NCBI RefSeq assembly: GCF_021631985.1
Contig: NZ_CP070225.1
Span: 7,378,001 to 7,442,000 of the forward strand
Reading direction: 5' to 3'
Source of the DNA: Sandaracinus amylolyticus
GTDB taxonomy: Bacteria; Myxococcota_A; Polyangia; Polyangiales; Sandaracinaceae
Length of the DNA stretch: 64,000 bases
Each line of letters opens with the position of its first letter. Positions within the stretch are counted from its first letter, which is position 1. Below, piece by piece: positions 16,227 through 25,407 of this stretch. The position numbers were made by a program, and so were the translations under genes. A model generated the notes under the pieces. That model worked only from the letters and a program-made list of their open reading frames with translations, did no database searches and was not told the origin of the DNA.

Positions 16227-17488
16227 TCGACGCGCTCCTCCCAGCGCTCGATCGCGCGGGTGATCGCGCGGAGCACGCGTGCATCGGGCGACGCTGCGTC
16301 GCGCACGTAGCGCACCGAGAAGCGCTTGGTGTGGGCGAACGCGGGCGCGCCGTCGCGCGGATGGAGCTCGACGCAGAGCTCGCCCCCGGGCCCGAACGCA
16401 CGCAGCACGTGCACGTCGCTCTGGGCACGCGCGACGTCGCGCACGCCGAACGCCGGATGCGATGCATGCGCGAACACGCGGCGCAGCGCGCGCGTCAGCT
16501 CGGTCTCGTCCCGCACGATCGCGTGGCCGCGTCCGGCGCTCGGCGCGGGCTCGGCGCGGGTCGCGAGGGGGCGCAGCTCGGACGTGCCGTACGCCTCGGC
16601 GTAGGGGCCCTGCAGACCGCCGCAGAACGCGTCGTACGCGCACGACTTGCACGCGTCGGTCTTCACTTGTTGCGACCACTTCCAGTCGCGCTTGAGCACC
16701 ACGAGGCCGCTCGTCTGCGCGACCTGGGTGGTGCCCGCTTCCTCGCTGATCCACGGCCCGAGATCGGGCGCGACGCACGCGGGAAAGCTCGTGAGGCGCA
16801 CCAGCACGCCGGCGTCGTGCATCGTGCGCACCGCGTCACGCAGCGCGGGCACCAGCGCGTCGAAGCGCGGCACCAACGACGCGTACTCGGCGCGCGTCGC
16901 CGACTCGAACGCGCCGCTCGGCTTCACGGTGTCGAGCCCGACCTCCTCGGGGCGCAGCTCGGCGAGCAGGTGCGCGAGCTCGCGCAGCGACTCGGCGGCG
17001 TGCACCGTGAGCACGACGTTGACCTTCACCCGCTGTCCGAGCTCGAGCAGCCGCCGGGTGCCGCGCACCGTCTGATCGAACGCGCCGCGCGCGACCACCG
17101 ACGCGTCGTGGGCCTCGGCGGTGCCGCCCTGGATCGACACCTGGAACCACGTGGCCTTCATGTCCGCGAGCCATCGCGCGCCGGCGCGCGACGCGGCCAT
17201 GCGCGCGTTGGTGAAGATCGTCGTCGCCTGGTACCCGATCGCGTGCGCGTCGCCGAGGAGCTCGCCGAGATCGCGACGCACCGTGGGCTCGCCGCCCTGG
17301 AACAGCGCGCGTCGCGCGCCCTTCGCATACGCATCCTCGAGCTGCGTGCGGATGCGCTCGCGCGGCACGTGGGCGAGGCGTGGGCCCTGCTCCGCGTTCA
17401 CCCAACCGGTCGTGCAGAACGCGCAGCGGTTGTTGCAGACGTCGGTGACGTGGATCTCGACCTTCGGCAGCGCGACGTCGTCGATCAC
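16199..17488 (-). CDS. Radical SAM/SPASM-type protein with C-terminal accessory domain
   Basis: 429 residues. Radical SAM site CNNRCAFC (Cys18, 22, 25), FQGGEPT, and an auxiliary cluster CKSCAYDAFCGG leading to YGTSELRP. A C-terminal accessory domain (about residues 335-425, with FAHTKRFSVRYV) resembles the copy at the end of the 32217-33569 protein. The GTG at 17488 overlaps the stop of the 1080-residue gene upstream (GTGA), with GGAG a few bases before. It is the second gene of a two-gene operon. Probable peptide- or small-molecule-modifying enzyme; substrate unknown. Confidence 0.8.
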   Translation of the reverse strand: MIDDVALPKVEIHVTDVCNNRCAFCTTGWVNAEQGPRLAHVPRERIRTQLEDAYAKGARRALFQGGEPTVRRDLGELLGDAHAIGYQATTIFTNARMAASRAGARWLADMKATWFQVSIQGGTAEAHDASVVARGAFDQTVRGTRRLLELGQRVKVNVVLTVHAAESLRELAHLLAELRPEEVGLDTVKPSGAFESATRAEYASLVPRFDALVPALRDAVRTMHDAGVLVRLTSFPACVAPDLGPWISEEAGTTQVAQTSGLVVLKRDWKWSQQVKTDACKSCAYDAFCGGLQGPYAEAYGTSELRPLATRAEPAPSAGRGHAIVRDETELTRALRRVFAHASHPAFGVRDVARAQSDVHVLRAFGPGGELCVELHPRDGAPAFAHTKRFSVRYVRDAASPDARVLRAITRAIERWEERVDQDDEPSPS

Positions 17489-20400
17489 GAGCTGCGCTCC
17501 GTCGCTCTCGCGGGGTCGGCGCGAGGTCGCAGCTCGGCGTCGCCGTGGCGCGCGAGGTACGAGGCGCGCACACCGTTGCACCGCGGTCGCAGCGTGCATC
17601 CGTCGCAACGCGGAGTGAACGTGCCGCCCTCGATCTCCGAGCTCTCGAGGCGGAACCGATGCCCGCTCGCGTCGTGCACCAGGAGGCCGAGCTCGGGGGC
17701 GAAGAAGCGCGCGCCCGCCGCGTCGTCGTCGATCGCGCAGGGCGGCGTGTGCAGCGAGGTCACGTCGGCGCCGCGGGTGTCGCGCACCGCACGCGCGACC
17801 TCGGCGATGCGCGGCTCCTCGGCGAGCGCGTCGTCGTCCCCGGGGGCCATCATCCAGAGGCGGAATCGCGCCACGCCGCGCGCCGAGAAGACCCGCACGA
17901 TCTCGGGGATCATCGTGGTGGTCGATCGATAGACCAGCACGTCGCCCTCGACGTCGAGCCCGACGGCGCGCGCGTTCTCGATCCCGCGGCACAGCAGATC
18001 GAACGCGCCCTCGGTGCGCGCGAAGCGATCGTGGGTGGTCGCGTCGGGACCTTTGATCGAGACCGCGATCTCGGTGGCGCCGGCGTCGGCGAGACGACGC
18101 GCGACCTCGGGGTACGCGAGCATCGCGGCGTTGGTCTGGAGGCGCACCCGCGTGTAGCCCCGGGCGCGCGCCTCGCGGATCAGAGGCAGGAGGTCGCGGC
18201 GCAGCGTGGGCTCGCCCCCGCCGATCCACAGCTGGGTGATGCCCTGCCGTCGCCCGTCGATCATCGCGGCGACGAGATCGCGCGACGAGAGCGACGGGCC
18301 TCCTTCGTTCATCACGCCGCACCCGAGGCAGCGCTGGTTGCAGCGATAGTCGGGCGTGAGCTCGAGCCACTGCGGGCGCGCCGGCGTCGTCGCGACCGGA
18401 GCGGCGATCACCGCGCGGGCCGAGGGCGCGAGCGGCTCGCCGGGCACGATCAGGAGCGGCGACGACGCTGCGATCGCGGTGCGATCCCCGCGCGCCCCGA
18501 CCAGCACCACCCGATCGCGCGCCAGCTCGATCGCGACCACCTCGTCGTGCGCGCCCCCGAGCGGACGTCGCGGCAGGTCCTCGATCGCACGCACCTCGAA
18601 GCGATCGCCGCGCCACGTCCCGTCGAGCATCGCGGCGCGCGCGTGATCGAGGAAGAGCGAGGGACGCGCGAGCGTGTCGCGGACCCACCGCGCGCCGCGC
18701 GCATCGATCGCGCCGAGGTGCGCCAACGCCTGCTCCGCGATCGCGATCGACCCCGCGCAGTCGGCGCTGCACGGATGGTGCGAGAGCAGCCGCACCGCAC
18801 CCGTCCTCACCACACGCGCGTCGATCGCGCGCTCAGCGGTGCGCCGCAGCGTCGCGCGCTCGTTCTCGACGTTGTCGCGGCGATCGGCCTGGGCGAGGAA
18901 CGCCTCGACGCAGCACGACGGATAGCCCATGCGGGCGCCCATCGCGCGGGTGTCGCGCGCGCGCTGCAGCGTGACGATCTCCACGAGATCGTCCTCGGTC
19001 CGCGCGACCGCGACGATCGCGTGGGAGCGCCCCTCGAGGTGCTTGCCGCCGCTCGCATCGAGGTCGTGGGTCTCGACCACCACGGCGGCGAGGCCCATCG
19101 CGCGATAGGCGCGGATCAGCCCGTCGACGTCGCGCGCCGCGACCCCTTCTTTCAGCAGCCCGCGCTTGTCGCCCGCGACCAGACGCTCGAGCTCGAGGTC
19201 GACGATCGCCGCGGCGCCGAGGGTCGACCCCAGCGTGCGCGGATCGAGGCCCCACGCATCGAGCACGTTCACCAGCGGCAGGTGCGCGACGTCGGGCGCG
19301 CTCGCGAGGCCGGGCCAGCGCAGCACGAAGCGCGTGGCGAGCTCGAGGCGATCGGCGTCGGGCAGCGTTCGCCATCGCTCCCGCAGGGCCTCGCAGATCA
19401 CGAAGATCGCCTCGACGCGCGGATCGGCGAAGCGCCACGCGAAGCTCGCGTCGTAGCCCTGCTCCGCGGCGCGATCACCGCGCGTGGCGTCGAACGAGGG
19501 CGTGAGCAGCCCATCGGCCTCGGCGAGCGCGTGGAGCGGCGTGCGCGGATAGAGCCGCAGGCGGGTGCGTGCCGCGTCGGCGCGTAGCTCGTCGAACCCC
19601 ACCTCGCGCATCATGCGCGCGTTGGCGAGCAGCGCCTCGGGCGTGGTCCACGGCGTGAACGCGACGAACCCGTGGGCGCGCAGCCGCCGGAACTCGAAGC
19701 TGCGCGGGAAGCGCGTCGCGAGATCGCGCAGCAGCGCGATGGCGCGCACGTTGTCCTCGGCGCTCGTGCCCTTGTTGAAGAGCACGAGGGTGTCGGGATC
19801 GAAGCTCTCGAAGCCGACGAGATAGACGTGCACCACGCTCCCGCTCGTCTCGGCGATCGTGCACGCCTCCGCGAGCTCGGCCTCGTGCTCGAGCAGCCAG
19901 TCGACGCGGCTCTTGATCAGGAGCTCGATCGCGCCGAGCCCGCGGTCCTCGGCGATCTCGCGGAACGCCCGCGGCAGGTGCGGATGCGGGCGCTCGTCGA
20001 CGAGCAGCACCTCGAGGCGTCCCTCGGGTCGCGACGCGCGCAGCGTGCGGAGCTGCGCGAGCCAGCGTGTCACCGTTTCGTCCCCGTTCACCGCGGCGTA
20101 GGCGCCGGTGTTGTCGAGGCAGAACGTGCAGCCGCGGGTCTGCACCTTGTTCTCCGAGCCGGTCGTGCGATCGAGCGCGAGCTTCGCGAACGGCGCCTGC
20201 TTCGCCGCGTCCACGAGGTACGGGCAGCCCACCGCCGGGCCGCGGATCGCGGGGAGCGCGCCCGCGTGCTCGGGCTCGATCTCGTCCTTCGAGAGCACGC
20301 GCAGCGCGCGGATCTCCTTCGCGCTCGCCGGCGCCGGCGCGGGCGCGGGCACGACGTCACCGGCGAGCAGGGCGCGCAGGCCCTGCTCGTCGACCACCGC

Positions 20401-20727
20401 GTCGAAACGATCGTCGAGCGCGGCGCGCACCCCACCGGCGAGGCGCACCAGCTTCCCGCCTCGCAGCGCGGCGCGGAGGACGTCGATCATCTCGGCGTCC
20501 CACGCGCGCTCGAGCACCAGCGCGTCGAGCGCGCGCCCGCTCACGTCGCGCGCCAGCGACTCGAGGAACGAGCCGCGCTGCGCGGCATCGGCGGGCCACG
20601 TCGCATCGAGCCGCGCGACCTCGTGCCCCGCGCGCTCGAGCCGCTCCGCGATGCGCGAGAGGCCGCGATCTCCGAGGAACACATCGGATCGCGCACGGAG
20701 ATCCAGCACTGCGATCTTCGACGCCAC
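17485..20727 (-). CDS. Three-module protein: atypical radical SAM, DUF483-like block, C-terminal radical SAM
   Basis: 1080 residues, about twice the length of its relatives. Residues 1-125 look like a Rossmann/B12-binding-type domain. Residues about 165-420 resemble a B12-type radical SAM barrel, but the cysteines are GCPY (168) then TRGCTFC (200, 203), not CX3CX2C. Residues about 600-700 carry GYPSCCVEAFL and HHPCSADC, reminiscent of DUF483. The last 290 residues are a complete radical SAM domain: CNQRCLGC (796, 800, 803), GGGEPTL, CDGCTLRPRC and YLARHGDAELRP. The GTG start has no ribosome site but a TATCAT box ten bases upstream. I cannot assign a reaction. Confidence 0.75.
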   Translation of the reverse strand: MASKIAVLDLRARSDVFLGDRGLSRIAERLERAGHEVARLDATWPADAAQRGSFLESLARDVSGRALDALVLERAWDAEMIDVLRAALRGGKLVRLAGGVRAALDDRFDAVVDEQGLRALLAGDVVPAPAPAPASAKEIRALRVLSKDEIEPEHAGALPAIRGPAVGCPYLVDAAKQAPFAKLALDRTTGSENKVQTRGCTFCLDNTGAYAAVNGDETVTRWLAQLRTLRASRPEGRLEVLLVDERPHPHLPRAFREIAEDRGLGAIELLIKSRVDWLLEHEAELAEACTIAETSGSVVHVYLVGFESFDPDTLVLFNKGTSAEDNVRAIALLRDLATRFPRSFEFRRLRAHGFVAFTPWTTPEALLANARMMREVGFDELRADAARTRLRLYPRTPLHALAEADGLLTPSFDATRGDRAAEQGYDASFAWRFADPRVEAIFVICEALRERWRTLPDADRLELATRFVLRWPGLASAPDVAHLPLVNVLDAWGLDPRTLGSTLGAAAIVDLELERLVAGDKRGLLKEGVAARDVDGLIRAYRAMGLAAVVVETHDLDASGGKHLEGRSHAIVAVARTEDDLVEIVTLQRARDTRAMGARMGYPSCCVEAFLAQADRRDNVENERATLRRTAERAIDARVVRTGAVRLLSHHPCSADCAGSIAIAEQALAHLGAIDARGARWVRDTLARPSLFLDHARAAMLDGTWRGDRFEVRAIEDLPRRPLGGAHDEVVAIELARDRVVLVGARGDRTAIAASSPLLIVPGEPLAPSARAVIAAPVATTPARPQWLELTPDYRCNQRCLGCGVMNEGGPSLSSRDLVAAMIDGRRQGITQLWIGGGEPTLRRDLLPLIREARARGYTRVRLQTNAAMLAYPEVARRLADAGATEIAVSIKGPDATTHDRFARTEGAFDLLCRGIENARAVGLDVEGDVLVYRSTTTMIPEIVRVFSARGVARFRLWMMAPGDDDALAEEPRIAEVARAVRDTRGADVTSLHTPPCAIDDDAAGARFFAPELGLLVHDASGHRFRLESSEIEGGTFTPRCDGCTLRPRCNGVRASYLARHGDAELRPRADPARATERSS

Positions 20728-20737
20728 GACGCCCGCG

Positions 20738-20743
20738 ATGATA
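20738..20743 (-). promoter_or_regulatory. TATCAT -10 box for the 20727 operon
   Basis: TATCAT on the minus strand lies ten bases before the GTG at 20727. The same hexamer precedes the starts at 27245 and 60277. Confidence 0.4.
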
Positions 20744-20745
20744 GG

Positions 20746-20778
20746 CCGAGAACCGCCGGCACCACCATCCGTTCTCGG
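20746..20778. promoter_or_regulatory. CCGAGAAC-N17-GTTCTCGG dyad
   Basis: Perfect 8-base inverted repeat (20746-20753 and 20771-20778) just upstream of the candidate -10 box of the 1080-residue gene and 25 bases after the stop of the upstream membrane-protein gene. It could be an operator or a terminator stem; the 17-base spacer favours an operator. Confidence 0.35.
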
Positions 20779-20802
20779 AGCACCCGCCCTGCCGCTCCGC
20801 TC

Positions 20803-22128
20803 TCACCCGGGCGCTGCGAGTACACGCGCACGGCGCGCCGCCTGGGCGAGGCCGGTCGCGAGCAGGACGAACCCGAGGACGATCGAGGTCGCGCCCCACT
20901 CGAACGAGCCGCGCGGCGCGACGAGCCAGCCGCGCTGGGCCGCGGCGTGCGCGGAGGTCAGCGCGATCGGCGCGAGCGGGATCCACGTGCGCCAGCGCCG
21001 CGCCGCGAGCACGCACAGGCACGCGAGCGAGACGTCGAGCACCAGCTGGTGCGCGGGCAGCCCGTGCGCGTGGTGGCCGAACGTCCAGAGCGCGACGTAG
21101 GTGCTCGCGAGCGCGCCGACGAGCAGACGACGGCGCGCGATCTCGGACGCGGGCCCGAAGCCGAGCGCGACCTCGTGCACCGCCTCTTCGTCGACGCTGC
21201 GATAGGGCGGCCGCGGCGCGCGCACGGCCTGCATGCGCTCGGTGGGCGCGCGCCACGCGCGGAGCACCAGCACGCACGCGACCATCAGCGCGACGCACCA
21301 CGTCTGCCACGGTGCGATCACCATCGTGCCCGCGAGCGCGGCGGCGGAGAGACCCCACACCGCGCGCTCGCGCATCGCCCATCGCGTCGCGAGCAACGTC
21401 GCGACCGGCACCAGCGCGAAGAGCGACACGCCGAGCTCCGCGCCCCAGTAGAGAACGTGGGCGAGCGCGCCCGCGCCCCAGAGCGCCCAGGTGCCGGTGA
21501 GCGCGCGACGGCCGCGCACGTCGAAGCCGTGTGCGCTCTCGATGCGTCGCGACGTCCACAGCGCCGTCGCACCGAGCGCGAAGACCCAGAGCATCGTCAG
21601 CGAGGTGCGGCCCTCGAGCGCGGTGGCGCGGAAGAGCTGGGGCAGCACCGCGAGCCCGAGCGCGCCGATCACCGGCACCAGCATCGCCGAGCGCGACACC
21701 CGCAGCTCGAGCGCCCGCGCGAGCGCGACGAGCTTCACGACGAAGAGCACGAGCCACGTGCTCGACGCGGCGATCCCGGTGCCGCCGAGGAACGAGAAGA
21801 TCTCGACCTGGAGCGTGGGATCGCACTGGTAGATCGCGGCGAGCAGCGCGAGCATCACCGCGGCGCGACGCTCGTGTCGGCGCCACAGGAACGCCGCACC
21901 GCCGATCAGCGCGAGCGCGTAGAGCTCGGCGATCGCGCCGACGCCGAGACCTCCGAGCGCGCTCACGCGCGCCATGTCGCGCGACACGAGCCAGAGCCCG
22001 CCGAGCACCAGCATCGCGCTGAGCAGGTAGACGGGGTTGTGCTCGAAGAGCCAGCGACGCAGCAGCGCGCGCAGCGCGTCCTCGTCGCGCTCGGGCTCGG
22101 GCTCGGGGGGTGAGACGAACGTGATCAC
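20803..22128 (-). CDS. Polytopic membrane protein of unknown function
   Basis: About 441 residues with roughly ten or more hydrophobic segments after a short acidic N-terminus (PPEPEPERDEDALRALLRRW), ending with ATSIVLGFVLLATGLAQA. A cytosolic loop near residues 285-330 carries an amphipathic charged stretch. The GTG at 22128 is chosen over an upstream ATG because GAGGAGG sits right before it. No family recognised; the layout resembles the HTTM-like and other unknown membrane proteins scattered through this island. Possible roles: lipid-linked modification or export. It is divergent from the 22307 radical SAM operon. Confidence 0.7.
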   Translation of the reverse strand: MITFVSPPEPEPERDEDALRALLRRWLFEHNPVYLLSAMLVLGGLWLVSRDMARVSALGGLGVGAIAELYALALIGGAAFLWRRHERRAAVMLALLAAIYQCDPTLQVEIFSFLGGTGIAASSTWLVLFVVKLVALARALELRVSRSAMLVPVIGALGLAVLPQLFRATALEGRTSLTMLWVFALGATALWTSRRIESAHGFDVRGRRALTGTWALWGAGALAHVLYWGAELGVSLFALVPVATLLATRWAMRERAVWGLSAAALAGTMVIAPWQTWCVALMVACVLVLRAWRAPTERMQAVRAPRPPYRSVDEEAVHEVALGFGPASEIARRRLLVGALASTYVALWTFGHHAHGLPAHQLVLDVSLACLCVLAARRWRTWIPLAPIALTSAHAAAQRGWLVAPRGSFEWGATSIVLGFVLLATGLAQAARRARVLAAPG

Positions 22129-22306
22129 GATGACCTCCTCGGGTGCGACGCGGCCCGAGCACGCGTGGTGCCAGCGCGAGATCCGATGCATCACGCGCTC
22201 GGCGCCGGCGCGGTCCTGCCAACGCGTCAGCGCGCTGCGGATCGGTGGTCATCGTGTCAGCCGTGTTGACGCGACGCGGATCGCCGGGCGAACGTGCTCC
22301 TCGCGC

Positions 22307-23587
22307 ATGGCCTCGTTCCGCGATCCTCCGAACGCCGACGACGCAGCGCGCGAGCGACGGGTCGCGATCGCGCGCGCCCTGGTCGGCGCGCCCGCGCTGC
22401 CCCAGCCGCTGCCGCGCTTCGGGCTGACGCTCGTCGCGGTCGAGCCCGAGGGCGACGGGTTCGACCTGGTGCTCGGCGCACCCTCGCCGATCGCGCGCGC
22501 CCGGCTCGCGCCGCGCTCGCGCGAGCCCTTCGCGGTCGACGTGACGATCCGCGAGACCCAGCCGATCGCCGCGCGATATCGCGCCCAGACGACGGTGATC
22601 CGCGATCGCCTGGCGCGCGCGATCGACGACACGAAGTGGCGCGAGGCGCGCACCCACGCCGACGCGCTGAAGAAGCTGCCGACCGGGATCCCGCTCGGTC
22701 ATTTCCGTCAGCTCATCGAGGGCATCGAAGAGCCCTCGGGGCTCGTGCGGATCGGGTTCGGGTGCAACCAGGACTGCGGCTTCTGCTGGCAGTCGCGGGA
22801 CTGGCCCGGGTACGACGCGGCGCAGGTGCGCACGTGGATCGAAGATCTCCGCGCGCTCGGGGCGCGCCATCTGACGATCTCGGGCGGGGAGCCGACGCTC
22901 GATCGCGCGCTGGTCGATCACGTGCGGCACGCGCAGACGCTGGGGTTCGAGTCGATCGTGATCGAGACCAACGCGATCCAGATCGGCAAGCGCCCCGCGC
23001 TGGCGAGCGAGCTGCGCGACGCCGGGCTCACCCGCGCGTTCGTCTCGTTCCACAGCGGCGATGCGGCGGTCTCCGATGCCGCGACCCGCGCGCCCGGCAC
23101 CCACGTGCGCACCGTCGCCGGCGTCCGCGCGCTCCTCGACGCGCAAGTGCACGTGATCCTCAACGCGGTCGTGACCGCCGACACCTTCGAGACGCTGCCC
23201 GAGCTGCCCGAGTTCATCTCGCGCACCTTCGGCACCCGCGGGCGCTTCGGCGGCGTGTCGATCTCGGTGCCGGTGCCGGCGTTCGATCACGAGGTCGCGC
23301 GCAAGGTCGTCGCGACGCCGGAGCAGGTGCGAAGCGCGCTCTCCGCGACCATCGAGCAGGCGGAGAAGCACGGCGTGCTGCTCTTCGGGCTCGATGGCCC
23401 GTGTGGCCCACCGCTCTGCGCGTTCGGCGCCGATCGGCGTGTCACCGATCTGTCCCCGAAAGGCCCGGTGTCGTTCCGGATCTACGTCGACGAGTGCCAG
23501 CGCTGCTCGGTGCGCGGCTCCTGTCACGGCGTGCAGCGCGAGGAGTACGCGCTCTTCGGGCCCCGCGCGGTCGCGCCGATCTCGTAG
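22307..23587 (+). CDS. Radical SAM/SPASM-like protein
   Basis: 426 residues. An N-terminal region of about 145 residues includes a likely copy of the accessory domain (about 38-110) and precedes CNQDCGFC (Cys153, 157, 160) and SGGEPTL. The closing cluster CQRCSVRGSCHGV is followed by a shortened, altered tail (EYALFGPRAVAP). The ATG at 22307 is inferred from the start of conserved sequence; no ribosome site is evident. It is followed after 14 bases by the double radical SAM gene, giving a two-gene operon. Confidence 0.75.
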   Translation: MASFRDPPNADDAARERRVAIARALVGAPALPQPLPRFGLTLVAVEPEGDGFDLVLGAPSPIARARLAPRSREPFAVDVTIRETQPIAARYRAQTTVIRDRLARAIDDTKWREARTHADALKKLPTGIPLGHFRQLIEGIEEPSGLVRIGFGCNQDCGFCWQSRDWPGYDAAQVRTWIEDLRALGARHLTISGGEPTLDRALVDHVRHAQTLGFESIVIETNAIQIGKRPALASELRDAGLTRAFVSFHSGDAAVSDAATRAPGTHVRTVAGVRALLDAQVHVILNAVVTADTFETLPELPEFISRTFGTRGRFGGVSISVPVPAFDHEVARKVVATPEQVRSALSATIEQAEKHGVLLFGLDGPCGPPLCAFGADRRVTDLSPKGPVSFRIYVDECQRCSVRGSCHGVQREEYALFGPRAVAPIS

Positions 23588-23601
23588 AATCGTCAGCCGC
23601 C

Positions 23602-25407
23602 GTGCGCAGTGAGCAGGTCCAGACGCACCTCCGGTGCAACCAGAACTGCACGTACTGCAACGCGCGCCGGACCACCGACGACCCGTCGTTCGTGCGGGCG
23701 AGCGCGGTCGTCTCGCGCATCGACGCGGCGATCGCGACCGGCGCGCGCGAGGTCGTGCTGAGCGGCGGCGAGCCGACGCTGCGTCGTGATCTCGCGTCGC
23801 TGATCACCGCGGCGCGGAGCGCGGGCGCAGAGCGGGTGGCGCTCGAGACCAACGCGACGGTGATCGACGCGGCGCGCGCGATCGAGCTGCGCGAGGCAGG
23901 GCTCGAGCGCGTGCTGGTGAACCTCGCGGGCGACGGTGCGTGGGTCGACGCGATCACCCGCGACCCCGGCGGATTCGAGGCGACGCTGCGCGGCATCGAC
24001 GCGCTGCTCGCGGCGGGGGTGCGCGTCGACGTGCAGGCGCCGGTGATCCGCAGCACCGCGGCGCGGCTGCCCGAGCTGCCCGCGTTCGTGCGCGAGCGCT
24101 TCGGGGGACGGGTGCGCACGTTGCTGCTCACGGTGCCGGTGAGCGCGCCCGACGCGAGCGAGCTCCTCGACTACGACGCCGCGGGCCAGGTGGTGCGCGA
24201 CGTCGAGCTGCGCGCGCGACGCGCCGACGTGGCGCTCAAGCTCGCGCCGGGGAGCGGTCCTCCGCCTTGCGTGCACGGCCGCGATCCTCGGGTGGCGCAC
24301 CTCTACTCGCTGACGCCGGGCGCGTCGGCGCGCCGCGATCACGTGCACCTCGCGCCGTGCGAGTCGTGCGTCGTGCGTGATCGCTGCGCGGGCATCCCGC
24401 GCGCGGTGCTCGAGCGCGCGGGCGCGCCCTCGATGACGCCGGTGACCACCGATCGGGCGCGCCGTCGCCTCTCGCTGATCTCGACCGTCGAGGAGCAGAT
24501 CGCGCGCGAGCTGGTCACCCCGAATCGCTACCGCGATCCGGTGCACGGCGACGTCGACGAGGCGCTCGTGCGCGTCGTCTTCCAGTGCAACCAGGCGTGC
24601 CGCTTCTGCTTCGTCTCGACGCACCTGCCCGCGGCCGAGAACGACGCGATCGAGCAGGCGATCCGCGATGCCGCGGCGAACGGCAAGAAGGTCACGCTCT
24701 CGGGCGGCGAGCCCACGCTGCACCCCGAGCTCGTGCGCTACGTGCGCCTCGCGAAGTCGCTCTCGAAGCTCCCGGTGCTGCTCCAGACCAACGCGATCCG
24801 GCTCGCCGATCCCGCGCTGGCGCGCGCGCTGCGCGAGGCCGGGCTCGACGAGGCGTTCGTCTCGCTCCACGGCGCGACCGCCGCGGTGTGCGATCGCGTG
24901 ACCCAGGCGCCCGGCACCTTCGACAAGACGGTGCGCGGCCTCGACCAGCTCGTCGCGGTCGGGGTGAAGGTGCAGATCAATTTCGTCATCTGTCAGGCGA
25001 ACCTGCACGAGCTGCCGGCGTGGGTCGCGCTGATCGCGGATCGCTGGCCGCGCGCGTTCGCGAACGTGTCGTTCGTCGCGCCCTCGACCGACGTGGTGCC
25101 GCGCGAGCACGCGCTGGTGCCGCGCTACGCCGAGGCGATGCCGGTGCTCGCGGAGGCGGTCGCGCTCGCGCAGGCGCGTGGTGTCGAGATCGGCGGGTTC
25201 GAGTCGATGTGCGGCGTGCCGCTCTGCCTCGTGCCGCGCTCGCTCGATCGCTACTTCGAGCTCTCCGAGGTGCCGCCGGGGTTCGATGCCGGCGAGTTCG
25301 TGAAGACCGATGCCTGCGCGCGCTGCGCGCTCGCGTCGCGCTGCTTCGGGATCCGCCGCGGCTACGTCGAGCTGCACGGCGAGCACGAGCTGCGCCCGGT
25401 CGGGTGA
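23602..25407 (+). CDS. Tandem double radical SAM protein, both barrels intact
   Basis: 601 residues made of two complete units in tandem. Unit 1: CNQNCTYC (Cys12, 16, 19), LSGGEPTL, CESCVVRDRCAGI near 253-264. Unit 2: CNQACRFC (Cys329, 333, 336), LSGGEPTL, CARCALASRC and the tail YVELHGEHELRPVG. The two halves align with each other and with single-domain proteins in the island, so this is an internal duplication or fusion. The GTG at 23602 is preceded by TAGAAT, 11 bases upstream and overlapping the previous stop. It ends base-to-base with the convergent HTTM-like gene. Confidence 0.8.
   Translation: MRSEQVQTHLRCNQNCTYCNARRTTDDPSFVRASAVVSRIDAAIATGAREVVLSGGEPTLRRDLASLITAARSAGAERVALETNATVIDAARAIELREAGLERVLVNLAGDGAWVDAITRDPGGFEATLRGIDALLAAGVRVDVQAPVIRSTAARLPELPAFVRERFGGRVRTLLLTVPVSAPDASELLDYDAAGQVVRDVELRARRADVALKLAPGSGPPPCVHGRDPRVAHLYSLTPGASARRDHVHLAPCESCVVRDRCAGIPRAVLERAGAPSMTPVTTDRARRRLSLISTVEEQIARELVTPNRYRDPVHGDVDEALVRVVFQCNQACRFCFVSTHLPAAENDAIEQAIRDAAANGKKVTLSGGEPTLHPELVRYVRLAKSLSKLPVLLQTNAIRLADPALARALREAGLDEAFVSLHGATAAVCDRVTQAPGTFDKTVRGLDQLVAVGVKVQINFVICQANLHELPAWVALIADRWPRAFANVSFVAPSTDVVPREHALVPRYAEAMPVLAEAVALAQARGVEIGGFESMCGVPLCLVPRSLDRYFELSEVPPGFDAGEFVKTDACARCALASRCFGIRRGYVELHGEHELRPVG

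Noticed and set aside
22294-23601. Reading the 23602 double protein as starting about 1.3 kb earlier in the same frame
   Set aside because: That stretch is an Arg/Ala-rich shadow of the 22307 gene in another frame; the GTG at 23602 begins the real domain.
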